DNA of 64,000 nt from Falsihalocynthiibacter sp042445055 (lineage in GTDB: Bacteria > Pseudomonadota > Alphaproteobacteria > Rhodobacterales > Rhodobacteraceae). The stretch is from contig NZ_CP170339.1 in NCBI RefSeq assembly GCF_042445055.1, forward strand, positions 1,116,001 through 1,180,000. The letters are read 5' to 3'. The notes below the pieces were generated by a model that was not told where the DNA came from, did not search any database, and saw only the letters and a program-made list of their open reading frames with translations. Shown here one piece after another: positions 26,722 to 36,614 of this stretch. The stretch's first letter is position 1. The number at the start of each line of letters is the position of its first letter. Made by a program: the position numbers and the translations under genes.

Positions 26722-27203
26722 GCAACAAGATCACCATTCAGCCCCTGACAGCGGAGGCATTCGCGCCCTTTGGCGATATTCTTGATGCCTCTGGCGAAGC
26801 GACCAAAATGATCAACCAAGGGAAATGCGGCCGTTATCATGACCGCGCGACGCTTGATTTCGGCGATGGCCGGGCGGGGATAAGCATTTTCCAGTCAGAG
26901 GCATATAGCTTGCCGATCACGCTTGAAATGATGGAGCGGCATCCAGAGGGAAGTCAGGCATTCCTGCCGCTTTCCGACAAGCCATTCATCGTCGTGGTTG
27001 CGCCGGATGAGGACGGCAAACCAGGACGTCCGCTGGCCTTCAAGACATCGCCAGGACAGGGCGTAAATTACCATCGTGGGGTATGGCACGGCGTTCTCAC
27101 GCCGCTCTACGCACCGGGGCTTTTTGCTGTGGTGGACCGTATCGGAGACGGAGCAAATCTAGAGGAGTGCTGGCTCGAAACGAAACTAATACTCGACGAT
27201 TAA
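26718..27203 (+). CDS. allA: Ureidoglycolate lyase
   Basis: The 161-residue cupin-like enzyme cleaves ureidoglycolate to glyoxylate and urea. Landmarks are PLTAEAFAPFGDIL at the start, MERHPEGSQAFLPL, and GVNYHRGVWHGVLTPL with the active-site residues. The start ATG overlaps the stop of puuE-uraD. It is the gene that supplies glyoxylate to the beta-hydroxyaspartate cycle encoded 11 kb downstream. Allantoate amidohydrolase, needed between the two enzymes, is not in this window. Confidence 0.95.
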   Translation: MSNKITIQPLTAEAFAPFGDILDASGEATKMINQGKCGRYHDRATLDFGDGRAGISIFQSEAYSLPITLEMMERHPEGSQAFLPLSDKPFIVVVAPDEDGKPGRPLAFKTSPGQGVNYHRGVWHGVLTPLYAPGLFAVVDRIGDGANLEECWLETKLILDD

Positions 27204-27249
27204 TAAACCGGTGGAGGAGCCGGTTCACGCGTCATAGGGAGGGACAACC

Positions 27250-28674
27250 ATGACAGATGCAACACTCGGAACGCCGGAGCAACTCCGCGATCCAAACTAT
27301 TCGCCACCCATCGCCAAAGCGGTGCCACTTGGAATTCAACACGTATTGGCGATGTTCGTTTCGAACGTAACGCCAGCGATTATCGTGTGCGGGGCAGCGG
27401 GATTTGGCTTTGGCTCAAACAGCCCCGATTTCCCACAGATGATCTATATGATTCAGATGTCGATGTTTTTTGCAGGCATTGCCACTCTGTTCCAGACGAT
27501 CGGTATTGGCCCCGTTGGTGCGCGGCTTCCGATTGTACAGGGCACGTCGTTTGCCTTTATTCCGATCATGATACCTCTGGTTGCGGGCAAGGGCGTTGAT
27601 GCAATCGCAGTCCTTATGGGCGGCGTATTGGTCGGCGGTTGTTTTCATGCGTTCTTGGGGATTTTCATCGGTAGGCTAAGGTTTGCATTGCCGCCGTTGG
27701 TCACGGGCCTTGTGGTGACAATGATTGGTCTGGCGCTGGTCAAGGTCGGCATTCAATACGCTGCGGGCGGTGTCCCTGCGATTGGTACGCCTGAGTATGG
27801 TTCGTTGATGAACTGGAGCATGGCGTTGCTCGTGATTATCGTAACGCTGGGGCTAAAGTTCTTTGCGCGCGGTATGCTCTCGGTATCTGCGGTGCTGATT
27901 GGTCTACTTGTCGGGTATGCGTTTGCATTCGTGATGGGAGAAGTGAACCTTGGATCTGTTGGGACTGCTGCGGCGTTTGCATTGCCCAATCCGCTTCACT
28001 TCGGGCTTGAGTTCACAGCGGCGGCAGTTATCGGCTTTTGTTTGATGTCTTTTGTATCGGCGATTGAAACTGTCGGCGATGTATCTGGTATCACCAAAGG
28101 CGGAGCTGGACGCGAAGCGACCGATAAGGAAATCCAAGGAGCGACGTTTGCCGATGGTGTTGGCACGGCGCTCTCAGGGCTGTTTGGCGCTTTGCCGAAT
28201 ACGTCGTTCTCACAAAATGTGGGTCTGATTGCGATGACTGGCGTGATGAGCCGCATGGTCGTGACGATTGGTGCTTTGTTCCTGATTATCTGTGGGCTGA
28301 TCCCCAAAATCGGTGCGGTGATTTCGTCGATCCCGATTGAGGTGCTGGGCGGCGGTGTGATCGTTATGTTCGGCATGGTCGTCGCAGCGGGTATCTCGAT
28401 GCTGTCCGATGTGAATTGGAACCGTCGTAACATGGTGATCTTTGCGATTGCGCTCTCGCTTGGTCTTGGGCTTCAGCTAGAACCCGCCGCGCTTCAGCAT
28501 ATGCCGGGAACGATGCAAGTGCTTGCTACTTCAGGCATTCTTCCGGCTGCATTGATCGCGATTGTACTTAACTTGATCCTTCCTGAAGAATTGTCAGACG
28601 AGGCAACCGAAGAGGTTTCAGGCGGAATGGCAGGGCATGGTCACGGCTCTTTGCCCAAAGAGGATCGCGCATAG
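27250..28674 (+). CDS. NCS2 family urate/xanthine permease
   Basis: A 474-residue membrane protein with about 14 segments. NCS2 motifs appear as QGTSFAFIP (half-helix TM3), FVSAIETVGDVSG and ALPNTSFSQNVGLIAMTGVMSR, the last being the nucleobase-binding motif typical of urate/xanthine carriers. It is third in the operon after allA. It likely brings urate or xanthine into the cell by proton symport. A short GC hairpin at 27206-27225 lies between it and allA without a U-tract. Confidence 0.92.
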   Translation: MTDATLGTPEQLRDPNYSPPIAKAVPLGIQHVLAMFVSNVTPAIIVCGAAGFGFGSNSPDFPQMIYMIQMSMFFAGIATLFQTIGIGPVGARLPIVQGTSFAFIPIMIPLVAGKGVDAIAVLMGGVLVGGCFHAFLGIFIGRLRFALPPLVTGLVVTMIGLALVKVGIQYAAGGVPAIGTPEYGSLMNWSMALLVIIVTLGLKFFARGMLSVSAVLIGLLVGYAFAFVMGEVNLGSVGTAAAFALPNPLHFGLEFTAAAVIGFCLMSFVSAIETVGDVSGITKGGAGREATDKEIQGATFADGVGTALSGLFGALPNTSFSQNVGLIAMTGVMSRMVVTIGALFLIICGLIPKIGAVISSIPIEVLGGGVIVMFGMVVAAGISMLSDVNWNRRNMVIFAIALSLGLGLQLEPAALQHMPGTMQVLATSGILPAALIAIVLNLILPEELSDEATEEVSGGMAGHGHGSLPKEDRA

Positions 28675-28705
28675 CTCTCTCGGCTAAAGTGCATTGAATT
28701 TGGTG

Positions 28706-28736
28706 AAAGGCGGCGTGGAATTTACGCCGCCTTTTG
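28706..28736 (+). terminator. Terminator after the NCS2 permease, shared with convergent guaD
   Basis: AAAGGCGGCGT (28706-28716) pairs with ACGCCGCCTTT (28724-28734) around a 7-base loop and runs into TTTTGCTTT. The guaD stop codon lies inside the 3' arm, so the hairpin closes both convergent transcripts. Confidence 0.85.
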
Positions 28737-30053
28737 CTTTCGGGCCGTTGCGCGTTTCACAGACTTGCCTGCAACATAAACCTCATCAATCGTGCGATCA
28801 TCACCGAGCATTTGCAGGATAAACAACTCTTCGGACAATGTTTCTGCCCGCTGCATTCGTAAATCCATCGCAGGTGTCGCGCGCGCATCAAGTACGACGA
28901 TATCCGCATCCGATCCCGCTTCCAGCGTACCGATCCGATCCGTAAGGCCAAGCGCCTCGGCGTTGCCGCGCGTAATCCAGTGGAAGGCCGCGAGCGGGTG
29001 AAGTTTTTGGTTCTGGAGTTGCAGGATTTTATACCCTTCGTTCAGCGTCTGAAGCATCGAATAACTGGTACCCGCACCAATATCCGTCGCGATTGCGTTT
29101 ATAATTCCCCGTTCGCGCAGACCCGCGTCATCAAAGAGACCGCTCCCCAAAAACAGGTTCGAAGTCGGGCAGAACACGGGCTTTGCTTGGCTCTCGGCGA
29201 GTAGGTCAATCTCGCGCGGCGTGAGATGGATGGAGTGCCCCAGCAACATCTTGGGAGTCAGAAGCCCGTATTTTTCATATACTCCAAGATAGTCGGGCGC
29301 ATCGGGGTAGAGCTCTGCCGTGAATGCAATTTCATCGTGGTTCTCGCTTAGATGAGTTTGCACAAAACAATCGGGATGCTCCGCCACAAGCGCACCCGCC
29401 ATTTCAAGCTGTTCAGGTGTCGAGGTGATCGCAAAGCGCGGGGTAATCGCATAATACGCGCGGCCTTTGCGGTGCCATTTCTCGATCAGTACTTTGCTAT
29501 CGTCATATCCCGTCTGCGGCGTATCAAGCAGCGCTTCTGGGGCGTTGCGGTCCATCATGACCTTGCCGCCAATAATGCACATATTACGGCGCGCGGCTTC
29601 TGTGAAATATGCGTCAACTGAGGTGCTGTGAACCGAGCAGTAGGCGACCGCCGTTGTCGTGCCGTGGCTGGTTAGAAGATCAAAGAAATGCTCGGCCATC
29701 GCGGAGCTATGGCTGCTGTCTGCGAAACGGGTCTCTTCGGGGAAGGTGTAATTGTTGAGCCAATCCAGAAGTTGCGACCCCCAAGAGGCAATGACTTGAA
29801 CCTGTGGAAAATGCACATGGGTATCAATGAAACCCGGCATCAGCAGGTGAGGGCGATGATCGATCACCTGTGCATCCGGAGCCGTGCTCGCCAGTGTAGC
29901 ATAGGTGCCTGTTGCTTCGATCTTGCCGTTTGAAATCAGGATCGCGCCATCCGTGATGTACGAGTAAGCCGCTTTGTCGTCTTCGTTCACAGGAGCGCGT
30001 TTGAAATCAAGGATGCGCCCGCGCAGGAGCCGCCTTTGGGTAAGGTTGGTCAT
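28722..30053 (-). CDS. guaD: Guanine deaminase
   Basis: This 443-residue amidohydrolase hydrolyses guanine to xanthine and ammonia. Zinc ligands His79 and His81 lie in PGFIDTHVHFPQ; further ligands lie in QTHLSEN and GHSIHLT, and the late aspartate in IATDIGAGTSYSML. It supplies xanthine to the XdhAB enzyme encoded upstream on the same strand. A second NCS2-like permease lies 95 bp upstream. Confidence 0.95.
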   Translation of the reverse strand: MTNLTQRRLLRGRILDFKRAPVNEDDKAAYSYITDGAILISNGKIEATGTYATLASTAPDAQVIDHRPHLLMPGFIDTHVHFPQVQVIASWGSQLLDWLNNYTFPEETRFADSSHSSAMAEHFFDLLTSHGTTTAVAYCSVHSTSVDAYFTEAARRNMCIIGGKVMMDRNAPEALLDTPQTGYDDSKVLIEKWHRKGRAYYAITPRFAITSTPEQLEMAGALVAEHPDCFVQTHLSENHDEIAFTAELYPDAPDYLGVYEKYGLLTPKMLLGHSIHLTPREIDLLAESQAKPVFCPTSNLFLGSGLFDDAGLRERGIINAIATDIGAGTSYSMLQTLNEGYKILQLQNQKLHPLAAFHWITRGNAEALGLTDRIGTLEAGSDADIVVLDARATPAMDLRMQRAETLSEELFILQMLGDDRTIDEVYVAGKSVKRATARKQKAA

Positions 30054-30148
30054 GATCTGATCCGGTTGTGAGAGGGGTGGAATAGTATGAACGGGCCAAA
30101 CGGAAGGGATGGCGTGGCCCGCACATAAGCCAAATTTAGGGCCGATAG

Positions 30149-31738
30149 TTATTCGGCGGGGGTGGTGGCCTGTGGCGGTTCGTCAACCACTGCGTTGCCA
30201 TTTACCATATCGTCTTCTTTGTGAAAGAGCGGGTAAATCAGCAGGAACGCTGCGGAAATCAGATAGCCTCCCGAAACGGCGCTAAGCTCGGGCCATTGTA
30301 GGCTGGCGCTGTGGATGATGCCGACAGAGGACATGATCGCCGCCGCAAGAGCAAAGCCGCCTGCGTTGCGGAAATTCCCGTCGATAACGCTCGCGACCAT
30401 CGCGCCCCAGATCAGTCCGGTTAGGATTGCTCCCTGTGATAGGGCAAGATGCCCCTCAAAATGCGCGCCTTGCTGAAGGAGCGCTGCGGTAAGGGCCTCA
30501 TCCCCAAGCTGCGGCATGCCCGCAACCCCGACCGCCGCGAGGGCTGCAATAAGCGATCCCCACTTGGTAATCAGGAACGAGGAAACATGCGGCATCATCG
30601 CGATTGTTACCGCCGCCATGTGATCGGTTTTCACCGAGTGCGCAGTATTTGTGATGAGGCTCAGCGCGACAAATACCAGCACAGGCGCCGCAGCGGCGAC
30701 AGGGATCAGGTTGTTCAGAAACGCCAGCAAACCAAAGAACGCTGCGAAGGGGATCACCACGCCTACACCAATAATATACCCCGAATGCGCGCCCATGCGT
30801 TTATATGCGGGATGCCCGATATACGCAGTAGTTGGAAAGGGCGAGCCAAACAGAGCGCCGATCATCGTTCCAACCCCATCAGTAACCTGACAGGTTCCCA
30901 CGGGGAAATGATCGCCTGCTGCCTCGGCACTTTCGACATTATTCATCGTTTCGATGAAGTTGTAGATCTGTACTGGTACCAAAACGAGGAACAGTTCAGG
31001 ATTGGCAAAAAGGTACTGAATCCCTGCAATCAGGTCGCCAACATAGGGTAGGGGCGGGTAAAAACCGACACCTTCGGCGCTGATTTTTGCTTCTCCGATG
31101 GCAAAGGCCACAACCGTTCCGACGATGAGTGCGAGCAAGCCCGCAGGAATGTTATAAGGAAGGCGGAAGCGCCCAACCAGTCCCCAGAGGATTATAATCA
31201 TTGAGGAAAAGCCGATAAACGGGTTCTCAAAGATCGTCGCGAGCGGGACCGTGCCAACAAACACAAGCGCAATACCGCAGAGCGTACCAAGCATCCCCGC
31301 ACGAGGCGTTACGCGCTTAAGCCACGGACCAATGAGTGCGCCACTTGCCGCAACAATTCCGCCCATAAAGCCAGCGCCGATACCGACTTGCCACGCAAGC
31401 AGCGGGTCGTTCGTGGACCAATAGATCGGCCCAACAACCCCGAACAAATAGACGAACATCACTGGCGTAGAAATCCCGTAAGGAAGCGCAGTAACATCGC
31501 GCCCGCTTTTCTCGGCGGCCCGTTTTGCGAGCCAGACATAAACGGCAATACCAGCAAGAATTGCGATGGCCGCGCCCGGAACGATACGGCCATAGACGAT
31601 CTCGGCCGGCATTTGGAAAACAAACTGGCAGATGCCTGCCAGCACCATCAGATTGATAAGATTGTCAGTGAACAGTGCCCAAAAGGCGCTGAAGTCGCTG
31701 CGGTTAAACAGCCTGTACGTGTAACTCCCATCCCGCAT
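30149..31738 (-). CDS. NCS2-like nucleobase permease (xanthine/uracil permease family)
   Basis: A 529-residue membrane protein with 12-14 segments and a charged C-terminal tail. Features such as TALPYGISTPVMFVYLFGVVG, NNVESAEAAGD and GSPFPTTAYIGHPAYKRMGAHSGY correspond to NCS2/AzgA-like substrate regions, but the motifs differ from those of the permease at 27250. It therefore belongs to a separate subfamily. Placed between guaD and xdhC, it probably imports guanine, hypoxanthine or xanthine. Specificity is not readable. Confidence 0.78.
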   Translation of the reverse strand: MRDGSYTYRLFNRSDFSAFWALFTDNLINLMVLAGICQFVFQMPAEIVYGRIVPGAAIAILAGIAVYVWLAKRAAEKSGRDVTALPYGISTPVMFVYLFGVVGPIYWSTNDPLLAWQVGIGAGFMGGIVAASGALIGPWLKRVTPRAGMLGTLCGIALVFVGTVPLATIFENPFIGFSSMIIILWGLVGRFRLPYNIPAGLLALIVGTVVAFAIGEAKISAEGVGFYPPLPYVGDLIAGIQYLFANPELFLVLVPVQIYNFIETMNNVESAEAAGDHFPVGTCQVTDGVGTMIGALFGSPFPTTAYIGHPAYKRMGAHSGYIIGVGVVIPFAAFFGLLAFLNNLIPVAAAAPVLVFVALSLITNTAHSVKTDHMAAVTIAMMPHVSSFLITKWGSLIAALAAVGVAGMPQLGDEALTAALLQQGAHFEGHLALSQGAILTGLIWGAMVASVIDGNFRNAGGFALAAAIMSSVGIIHSASLQWPELSAVSGGYLISAAFLLIYPLFHKEDDMVNGNAVVDEPPQATTPAE

Positions 31739-31803
31739 GGGGACCTCCTTGTTGTTGTGCGCCGATGCCTGCGGAGTCTCCCTACTGCGCAGACATCAAC
31801 GTT

Positions 31804-32655
31804 TCACTGTGCCGCGATATGCGAAACAGTGCCCCTTGCGGGGTGGTCTGCGGCAGTTTCAGAGGTCAGTGCCGTGATTACTTCGGCCACCACTTGGGCG
31901 GCGATCACGGCGGGCCGCTTGTCGCGGCTGCCGCCTGCCCCGATGGGGCAGATTAGAGAGTCGACGGAGAGACCGCCGCAATGTGTTCTGGCCCAGCTTG
32001 CGAATTTTGCGCGCTTGGTTGCTGAACCGATAAGCCCGACATAGGCCGCGTCGTTCCGTTGAAGGGCGGCAGAGGCGAGCAGAAAATCAAGGCCGTGATC
32101 GTGGGTCAGGACGATGAACGCGCTTTGACTAGGGGCGTTCATGATGTCGATCTCGGGAATGGCGCTTAGACGTTTTTCGACCTCGGCGCCGCATTGTTCA
32201 AGCTCGTCTTCACGTTGATCGACAAGAACCGCACGCACTGGCAGATGTTGGAAAAGTTCGGCAAGCGCGCGCCCGACGTGGCCCGCCCCAAGGATATAAA
32301 CCTCGGGCAGTGCGGCATCATAGCGGAGAGCCTCTGCGTGGGCGTGTTCTTTGTCGGATGTACTCATTCGGGTGACAGCAATTTCGACGCGGCCACCACA
32401 GCATTGGCCGATTGCAGGACCGAGCGGTAAATCGAGATGCGCCGAAAGGTTCCCCGCGCGCAGTAATTCGCGAGCCGCGTCAATCGCGCGGTGCTCTAAT
32501 TGTCCACCGCCAATTGTTCCCCAGAGAGCATCTGCACGAACGTACATTTCGGTCCCCGTAGTGCGCGGAGAAGAACCGCGCACGCGGGTCAGGCGAAGGC
32601 TCGCGACAGGGTCGTTGCTTTCCAGAAATTCTCGGAGTTTGCCTGCCTGTTGCAT
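31804..32655 (-). CDS. xdhC: XdhC, xanthine dehydrogenase molybdenum cofactor maturation factor
   Basis: This protein of about 283 residues binds the molybdenum cofactor, promotes its sulfuration and delivers it to XdhB; it is not part of the final enzyme. The XdhC/CoxI N-terminal domain shows GTIGGGQLEHRAIDAARE and the cysteine pair QCCGGRVE. The C-terminal Rossmann domain shows EVYILGAGHVGRALAELF and YVGLIGSATKRAKF. I start it at the ATG at 32655, four bases after the xdhB stop; a longer start would overlap xdhB. The GL(D)-IG signature near the C-terminus is variant (CPIGAGGSRDKRP). Confidence 0.93.
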   Translation of the reverse strand: MQQAGKLREFLESNDPVASLRLTRVRGSSPRTTGTEMYVRADALWGTIGGGQLEHRAIDAARELLRAGNLSAHLDLPLGPAIGQCCGGRVEIAVTRMSTSDKEHAHAEALRYDAALPEVYILGAGHVGRALAELFQHLPVRAVLVDQREDELEQCGAEVEKRLSAIPEIDIMNAPSQSAFIVLTHDHGLDFLLASAALQRNDAAYVGLIGSATKRAKFASWARTHCGGLSVDSLICPIGAGGSRDKRPAVIAAQVVAEVITALTSETAADHPARGTVSHIAAQ

Positions 32656-32659
32656 CGGA

Positions 32660-34984
32660 TTAACCCTGTGCCTTAAGCCGCTCAACCGCCATCAGAATAC
32701 GCTCTGGCGTGGCAGGTGTTTCAAGTCGCGGGCAGTGCCGGTAATCAGCAACACTGGCAACGGCCATTGATAGCGCCTCTAGCACCGAAATACCGAGCAT
32801 GAACGGCGGCTCTCCGACGGCTTTGGAGCGCTTGATCGTCATTTCACGATTTTCGGACCAGTCGGCGAGCTTTACGTTGAATTCGCGTGGGCGATCACTT
32901 GCGAGCGGGATTTTATAGGTCGAGGGCGCATGGGTGCGCAGGCGACCCGCGTCGTCCCACCAGAGTTCTTCGGTGGTGAGCCATCCCATACCCTGAATGA
33001 ACGCGCCTTCAACTTGACCCTTATCAAGGATCGGGTTCAGTGAGCGCCCGACATCATGCAGGATATCCGTGCGCTCGACGCGGTATTCCCCCGTCAGCGT
33101 ATCAATCGAAACCTCCGAGCAGGACGCACCATAGGCATAGTAATAGAACGGCCGACCCTTACCCGACGCGCGATCCCAATGGATCTTGGGTGTTTTGTAG
33201 AACCCAGCGGCCGAGAGGTGCACCCGCGCCATATATGCTTCTTTGATGAAGTGGGCGAAGGGGACAAGCTCGTCGCCGATCTGCACATGGTTTGGCATAA
33301 ACCGAACGGTGTCCGGGGATACGCCACGGCTTTCGGTGGCAAATGTGACGAGGCGGGCTTTTAGCTGCTCGGCTGCATCCAATGCGGCCATACCATTGAG
33401 GTCTGAGCCAGACGAGGCCGCAGTCGCCGATGTGTTGGGCACTTTTTCGGTGGTGGTTTTGGTGATCTTGATGCGGTCAAAATCCACCTGAAATGCTTCG
33501 GCCACAACTTGGGCGACCTTGGTGTTCAGGCCCTGACCCATCTCGGTGCCGCCATGGTTCAGATGGATTGATCCGTCACTGTATATATGGATCAGCGCAC
33601 CCGCCTGATTGTACCATGTTGCCGTAAACGAGATTCCGAACTTCACTGGAGTAAGCGCGATCCCGCGGCGAATAACGCCACCTTTGGCATTTTCTTTGAT
33701 GATGTCGGCGCGGCGGGATCGGTATTCGGCGCTTTCTTCAAGCTCTTCGACGATCCTTCCGATTACGTTGTCTTCGACGGTTTGATGATAAGGGGTGACG
33801 TTGCGCCCGTCATTCTCGTCGCCATAGAAATTGGCTTTGCGGATGTCGAGCGGGTCTTTGTTGAGGGCAAAGGCGATCTCTTCGATCATGCGCTCTGCGG
33901 CAACCACGCCTTGCGGTCCGCCAAAGCCGCGAAATGCCGTGTTCGAGACGGTATTGGTTTTCTGTGGGCGCGAATTTAGCCGCACGTTTGGATAGAAATA
34001 AGCGTTATCGGCGTGAAACAAAGCGCGATCGGTAACAGGGCCTGATAGGTCCGACGAATATCCGCAGCGCGCGGCGAATTGCCCTTCGACGGCCTCAATG
34101 CGGCCCTCGGTATCGAAGCCAACGTCGTAATCCACGACGAAATCGTGCCGTTTTCCGGTGGCCGTCATGTCTTGATCGCGATCGGGACGGATTTTGACGG
34201 GGCGGTTCAGTTTCTTGGCGCCGATTGCGGCGACTGCGGCAAAGAGGTTCATCTGGCTCTCTTTCCCGCCGAAACCTCCCCCCATACGGCGCACGTTTAC
34301 GACAACCGCATTGGACGGCACACCAAGGACGTGCGCGACCATATGCTGTGCTTCGCTTGGGTGTTGAGTTGAGCAGTGGACGATCACATCGTCATCTTCG
34401 CCCGGAATCGCAAAAGCAATATGCCCCTCAAGGTACATATGATCCTGCCCACCGATTACGATCTGGCCTTTGATGCGGTTTTTTGCGGTTTCAAAGCCTT
34501 TGCCAACATCGCCGCGCTCAAGTTTAAGTGGGTCCGTCACAAGCGGCATCCCTGCGTTCCGTGCAGAGATCGGATCGAGTGCGTGTGGTAGAATGGTATA
34601 GTCCACATCTGCCAGTTCCGCCGCACGCCGCGCAGCGTCGCGCGTTTCGGCGATGACCGCGAACATGGGCTGGCCGTGGAATTCGATTTTTTCGGTCGGG
34701 AATACGGGCTCGTCGTTGCGCCCGGAGGGGCTTACATCATTGACGCCAGGGATGTCCGCGGCAGTGAGCACAGTAATTACACCTTGGGCGGCGCGAACAC
34801 GTGACAGGTCCATTCGATTGATAAGCGCGTGTGCGACGTTTGAAACGCCGAGGTAGGCATGCAGGGTGCCCGCAGGCTCGGCAATGTCGTCGGTATACTC
34901 TGCGCGGCCCATGACCTGTTTGATGGCGCTGTCGTGCTTTAGGTCTTGATGGGTCTCGCCCTGAATGGTCTGAAGGTCTTTCAT
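32660..34984 (-). CDS. xdhB: Xanthine dehydrogenase, molybdopterin-binding subunit
   Basis: The 774-residue large subunit oxidises hypoxanthine to xanthine and xanthine to urate. Molybdopterin motifs are present: GGGFGGKESQ, FRGFGGPQG, GGTEMGQGLNTK and ASSGSDLNG. The catalytic glutamate is Glu725 in KAVGEPPFML. It follows xdhA after 11 bp, forming the xdhABC operon that reads into the permease and guaD genes. Confidence 0.96.
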   Translation of the reverse strand: MKDLQTIQGETHQDLKHDSAIKQVMGRAEYTDDIAEPAGTLHAYLGVSNVAHALINRMDLSRVRAAQGVITVLTAADIPGVNDVSPSGRNDEPVFPTEKIEFHGQPMFAVIAETRDAARRAAELADVDYTILPHALDPISARNAGMPLVTDPLKLERGDVGKGFETAKNRIKGQIVIGGQDHMYLEGHIAFAIPGEDDDVIVHCSTQHPSEAQHMVAHVLGVPSNAVVVNVRRMGGGFGGKESQMNLFAAVAAIGAKKLNRPVKIRPDRDQDMTATGKRHDFVVDYDVGFDTEGRIEAVEGQFAARCGYSSDLSGPVTDRALFHADNAYFYPNVRLNSRPQKTNTVSNTAFRGFGGPQGVVAAERMIEEIAFALNKDPLDIRKANFYGDENDGRNVTPYHQTVEDNVIGRIVEELEESAEYRSRRADIIKENAKGGVIRRGIALTPVKFGISFTATWYNQAGALIHIYSDGSIHLNHGGTEMGQGLNTKVAQVVAEAFQVDFDRIKITKTTTEKVPNTSATAASSGSDLNGMAALDAAEQLKARLVTFATESRGVSPDTVRFMPNHVQIGDELVPFAHFIKEAYMARVHLSAAGFYKTPKIHWDRASGKGRPFYYYAYGASCSEVSIDTLTGEYRVERTDILHDVGRSLNPILDKGQVEGAFIQGMGWLTTEELWWDDAGRLRTHAPSTYKIPLASDRPREFNVKLADWSENREMTIKRSKAVGEPPFMLGISVLEALSMAVASVADYRHCPRLETPATPERILMAVERLKAQG

Positions 34985-34995
34985 CGCGTGTCCCC

Positions 34996-36459
34996 TTATG
35001 CAATTGCCAAGCGCACAGGGGCGTCATGGTTGGTATCATGTTCAAGATAGAAACGACGCAGCAGATTCCCCGCCACTAACAGCCGATACTCAGCCGTCGC
35101 GCGCCAATCTGTGAGCGGTGCGAAATCTTGCGAGAGGGCCTCCGCAGCGGTATCAAAGCACGTATTGCCCCATTGCTGGCCACGCAGTGCTGCTTCGGCA
35201 TGTGCAGCTCGTTTGGGGGTTGCCGCCATGCCACCAAGCGCAATGCGCGCGTCGGTAATTATGCCTTCGGAAACTGTTACGCTTATCCCCGCCGCGACCG
35301 AGGAAATATCCTCGTCCCGCCGCTTTGATATTTTGTACGCAGCATCAATCTGACCTTCTTGAGCGCGCGGAATACGGATCGAGGAAACAAAGTCTCCGCT
35401 CTCGCGATCCTGCTTGCCATAGTCGATAAAGAACTCTTCGAGCGGCAAACTGCGTTCGCCAGTGGCACTTGCGAGAGTTACCTCAGCTCCGAGCGCGATA
35501 AGCACGGGCGGCGTATCCCCGATGGGGGACCCGTTTGCGATATTGCCGCCAATGGTTCCCATGTTGCGAACCTGCCATCCGGCAATCCGGTCCCAATATT
35601 CACTAAGGTGCGGGAAGGCCGCGCGGATCGCTTCTTCGCTCTCCGTATATGTAACGCCAGCGCCAATGGTGACGGCTTCATCGGTGATCTCAATTGATTT
35701 CAGTTCTTGGAGGTGCGTAATGAAAACAACAGGAGAGATGGGGCGCATGAATTTAGTCACCCACAATCCAACGTCGGTCGAACCGGCGACAATTGTTGCC
35801 TTTGGATTGTCGGCCAGAACCTGCGCCAGATCTGCGACATCTTTGGGGAGGATCGCGCGATCATCCTCGGGGCCAGTTTCGACACGACCTGTTGGCTGCA
35901 GAGCTGTTAGGCGCTTGGTAATATCGGCGCGTTCGCGGTTTAGGTGATCGTTTGCGGGGGTGCCATATTCGTTCACGGCAAGCGCCGCCTTTACGATGGG
36001 TTCATAACCTGTACAGCGGCAGAGATTGCCCTGAAGGGCGGTTTCAACCTCATGCGCGGTTGGCTTAGGCTTTTCCATCCAGAGTGCATAGAGCGACATA
36101 ACAAAACCAGGCGTGCAGAATCCGCATTGGCTTCCGTGGTAGTCCACCATTGATTGCTGCACAGGGTGAAGGCGCCCATCGGGTCCCGAAAGATGTTCAA
36201 TCGTCACGATATGGCATCCGTTGAGCGATGCCAGAAAACGAATGCAGGCATTTACCGTTTCATAACGAAGCACGCCATTATGAAGTCGCCCAACCAGAAC
36301 CGTGCAGGCGCCACAGTCGCCCTCGGCGCATCCTTCTTTGGTGCCGATGAGGCGCTGCTCGATCCTTAGATAGTCAAGCAGCGTCAGCGTTGCTTTCACA
36401 TCCGCGATGGATTTCTCCTCGCCATTCAAGAGAAAGCGAATATCGTTCTGATGAGCCAT
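34996..36459 (-). CDS. xdhA: Xanthine dehydrogenase, iron-sulfur/FAD subunit
   Basis: This small subunit of about 487 residues passes electrons from the molybdenum site to NAD. A plant-type [2Fe-2S] cluster is held by Cys44, Cys49, Cys52 and Cys72, and the second cluster by Cys112, Cys115, Cys147 and Cys149. The FAD-binding domain begins at about residue 190 (VAGSTDVGLWVTK, NIANGSPIGDTPP). The ATG at 36459 is chosen because GGAGGA lies at 36462-36467; an in-frame start 12 bases upstream would fall across that site. It is divergent from a LysR gene. Confidence 0.96.
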   Translation of the reverse strand: MAHQNDIRFLLNGEEKSIADVKATLTLLDYLRIEQRLIGTKEGCAEGDCGACTVLVGRLHNGVLRYETVNACIRFLASLNGCHIVTIEHLSGPDGRLHPVQQSMVDYHGSQCGFCTPGFVMSLYALWMEKPKPTAHEVETALQGNLCRCTGYEPIVKAALAVNEYGTPANDHLNRERADITKRLTALQPTGRVETGPEDDRAILPKDVADLAQVLADNPKATIVAGSTDVGLWVTKFMRPISPVVFITHLQELKSIEITDEAVTIGAGVTYTESEEAIRAAFPHLSEYWDRIAGWQVRNMGTIGGNIANGSPIGDTPPVLIALGAEVTLASATGERSLPLEEFFIDYGKQDRESGDFVSSIRIPRAQEGQIDAAYKISKRRDEDISSVAAGISVTVSEGIITDARIALGGMAATPKRAAHAEAALRGQQWGNTCFDTAAEALSQDFAPLTDWRATAEYRLLVAGNLLRRFYLEHDTNHDAPVRLAIA

Positions 36460-36552
36460 TTGTCCTCCCACATCTGTTCCCGCCGCGCGAGAATAAGAGT
36501 GAGCTTAGACAGTACGACTATGTTAAAAAATGGCGTGCTTTGTGAAATACTT

Positions 36553-36567
36553 TCAACAAATTGTTGA
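36553..36567. promoter_or_regulatory. Palindrome in the xdhA/lysR divergent promoter region
   Basis: TCAACAA-A-TTGTTGA is a perfect inverted repeat with 7 bp arms and a single central base, 48 bp before the lysR start and about 95 bp from xdhA. It is a good candidate operator for the neighbouring LysR regulator. It does not resemble the repeat upstream of puuD. Confidence 0.45.
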
Positions 36568-36614
36568 TAATGGGTATGCTATCGCAGAACAGGAACGAGT
36601 CTTTAGGAGTCTCA

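Noticed and set aside
27206..27225. AACCGG/CCGGTT hairpin between allA and the permease as a terminator
   Set aside because: There is no U-tract after it and the genes look cotranscribed; it may be an RNA processing element at most.
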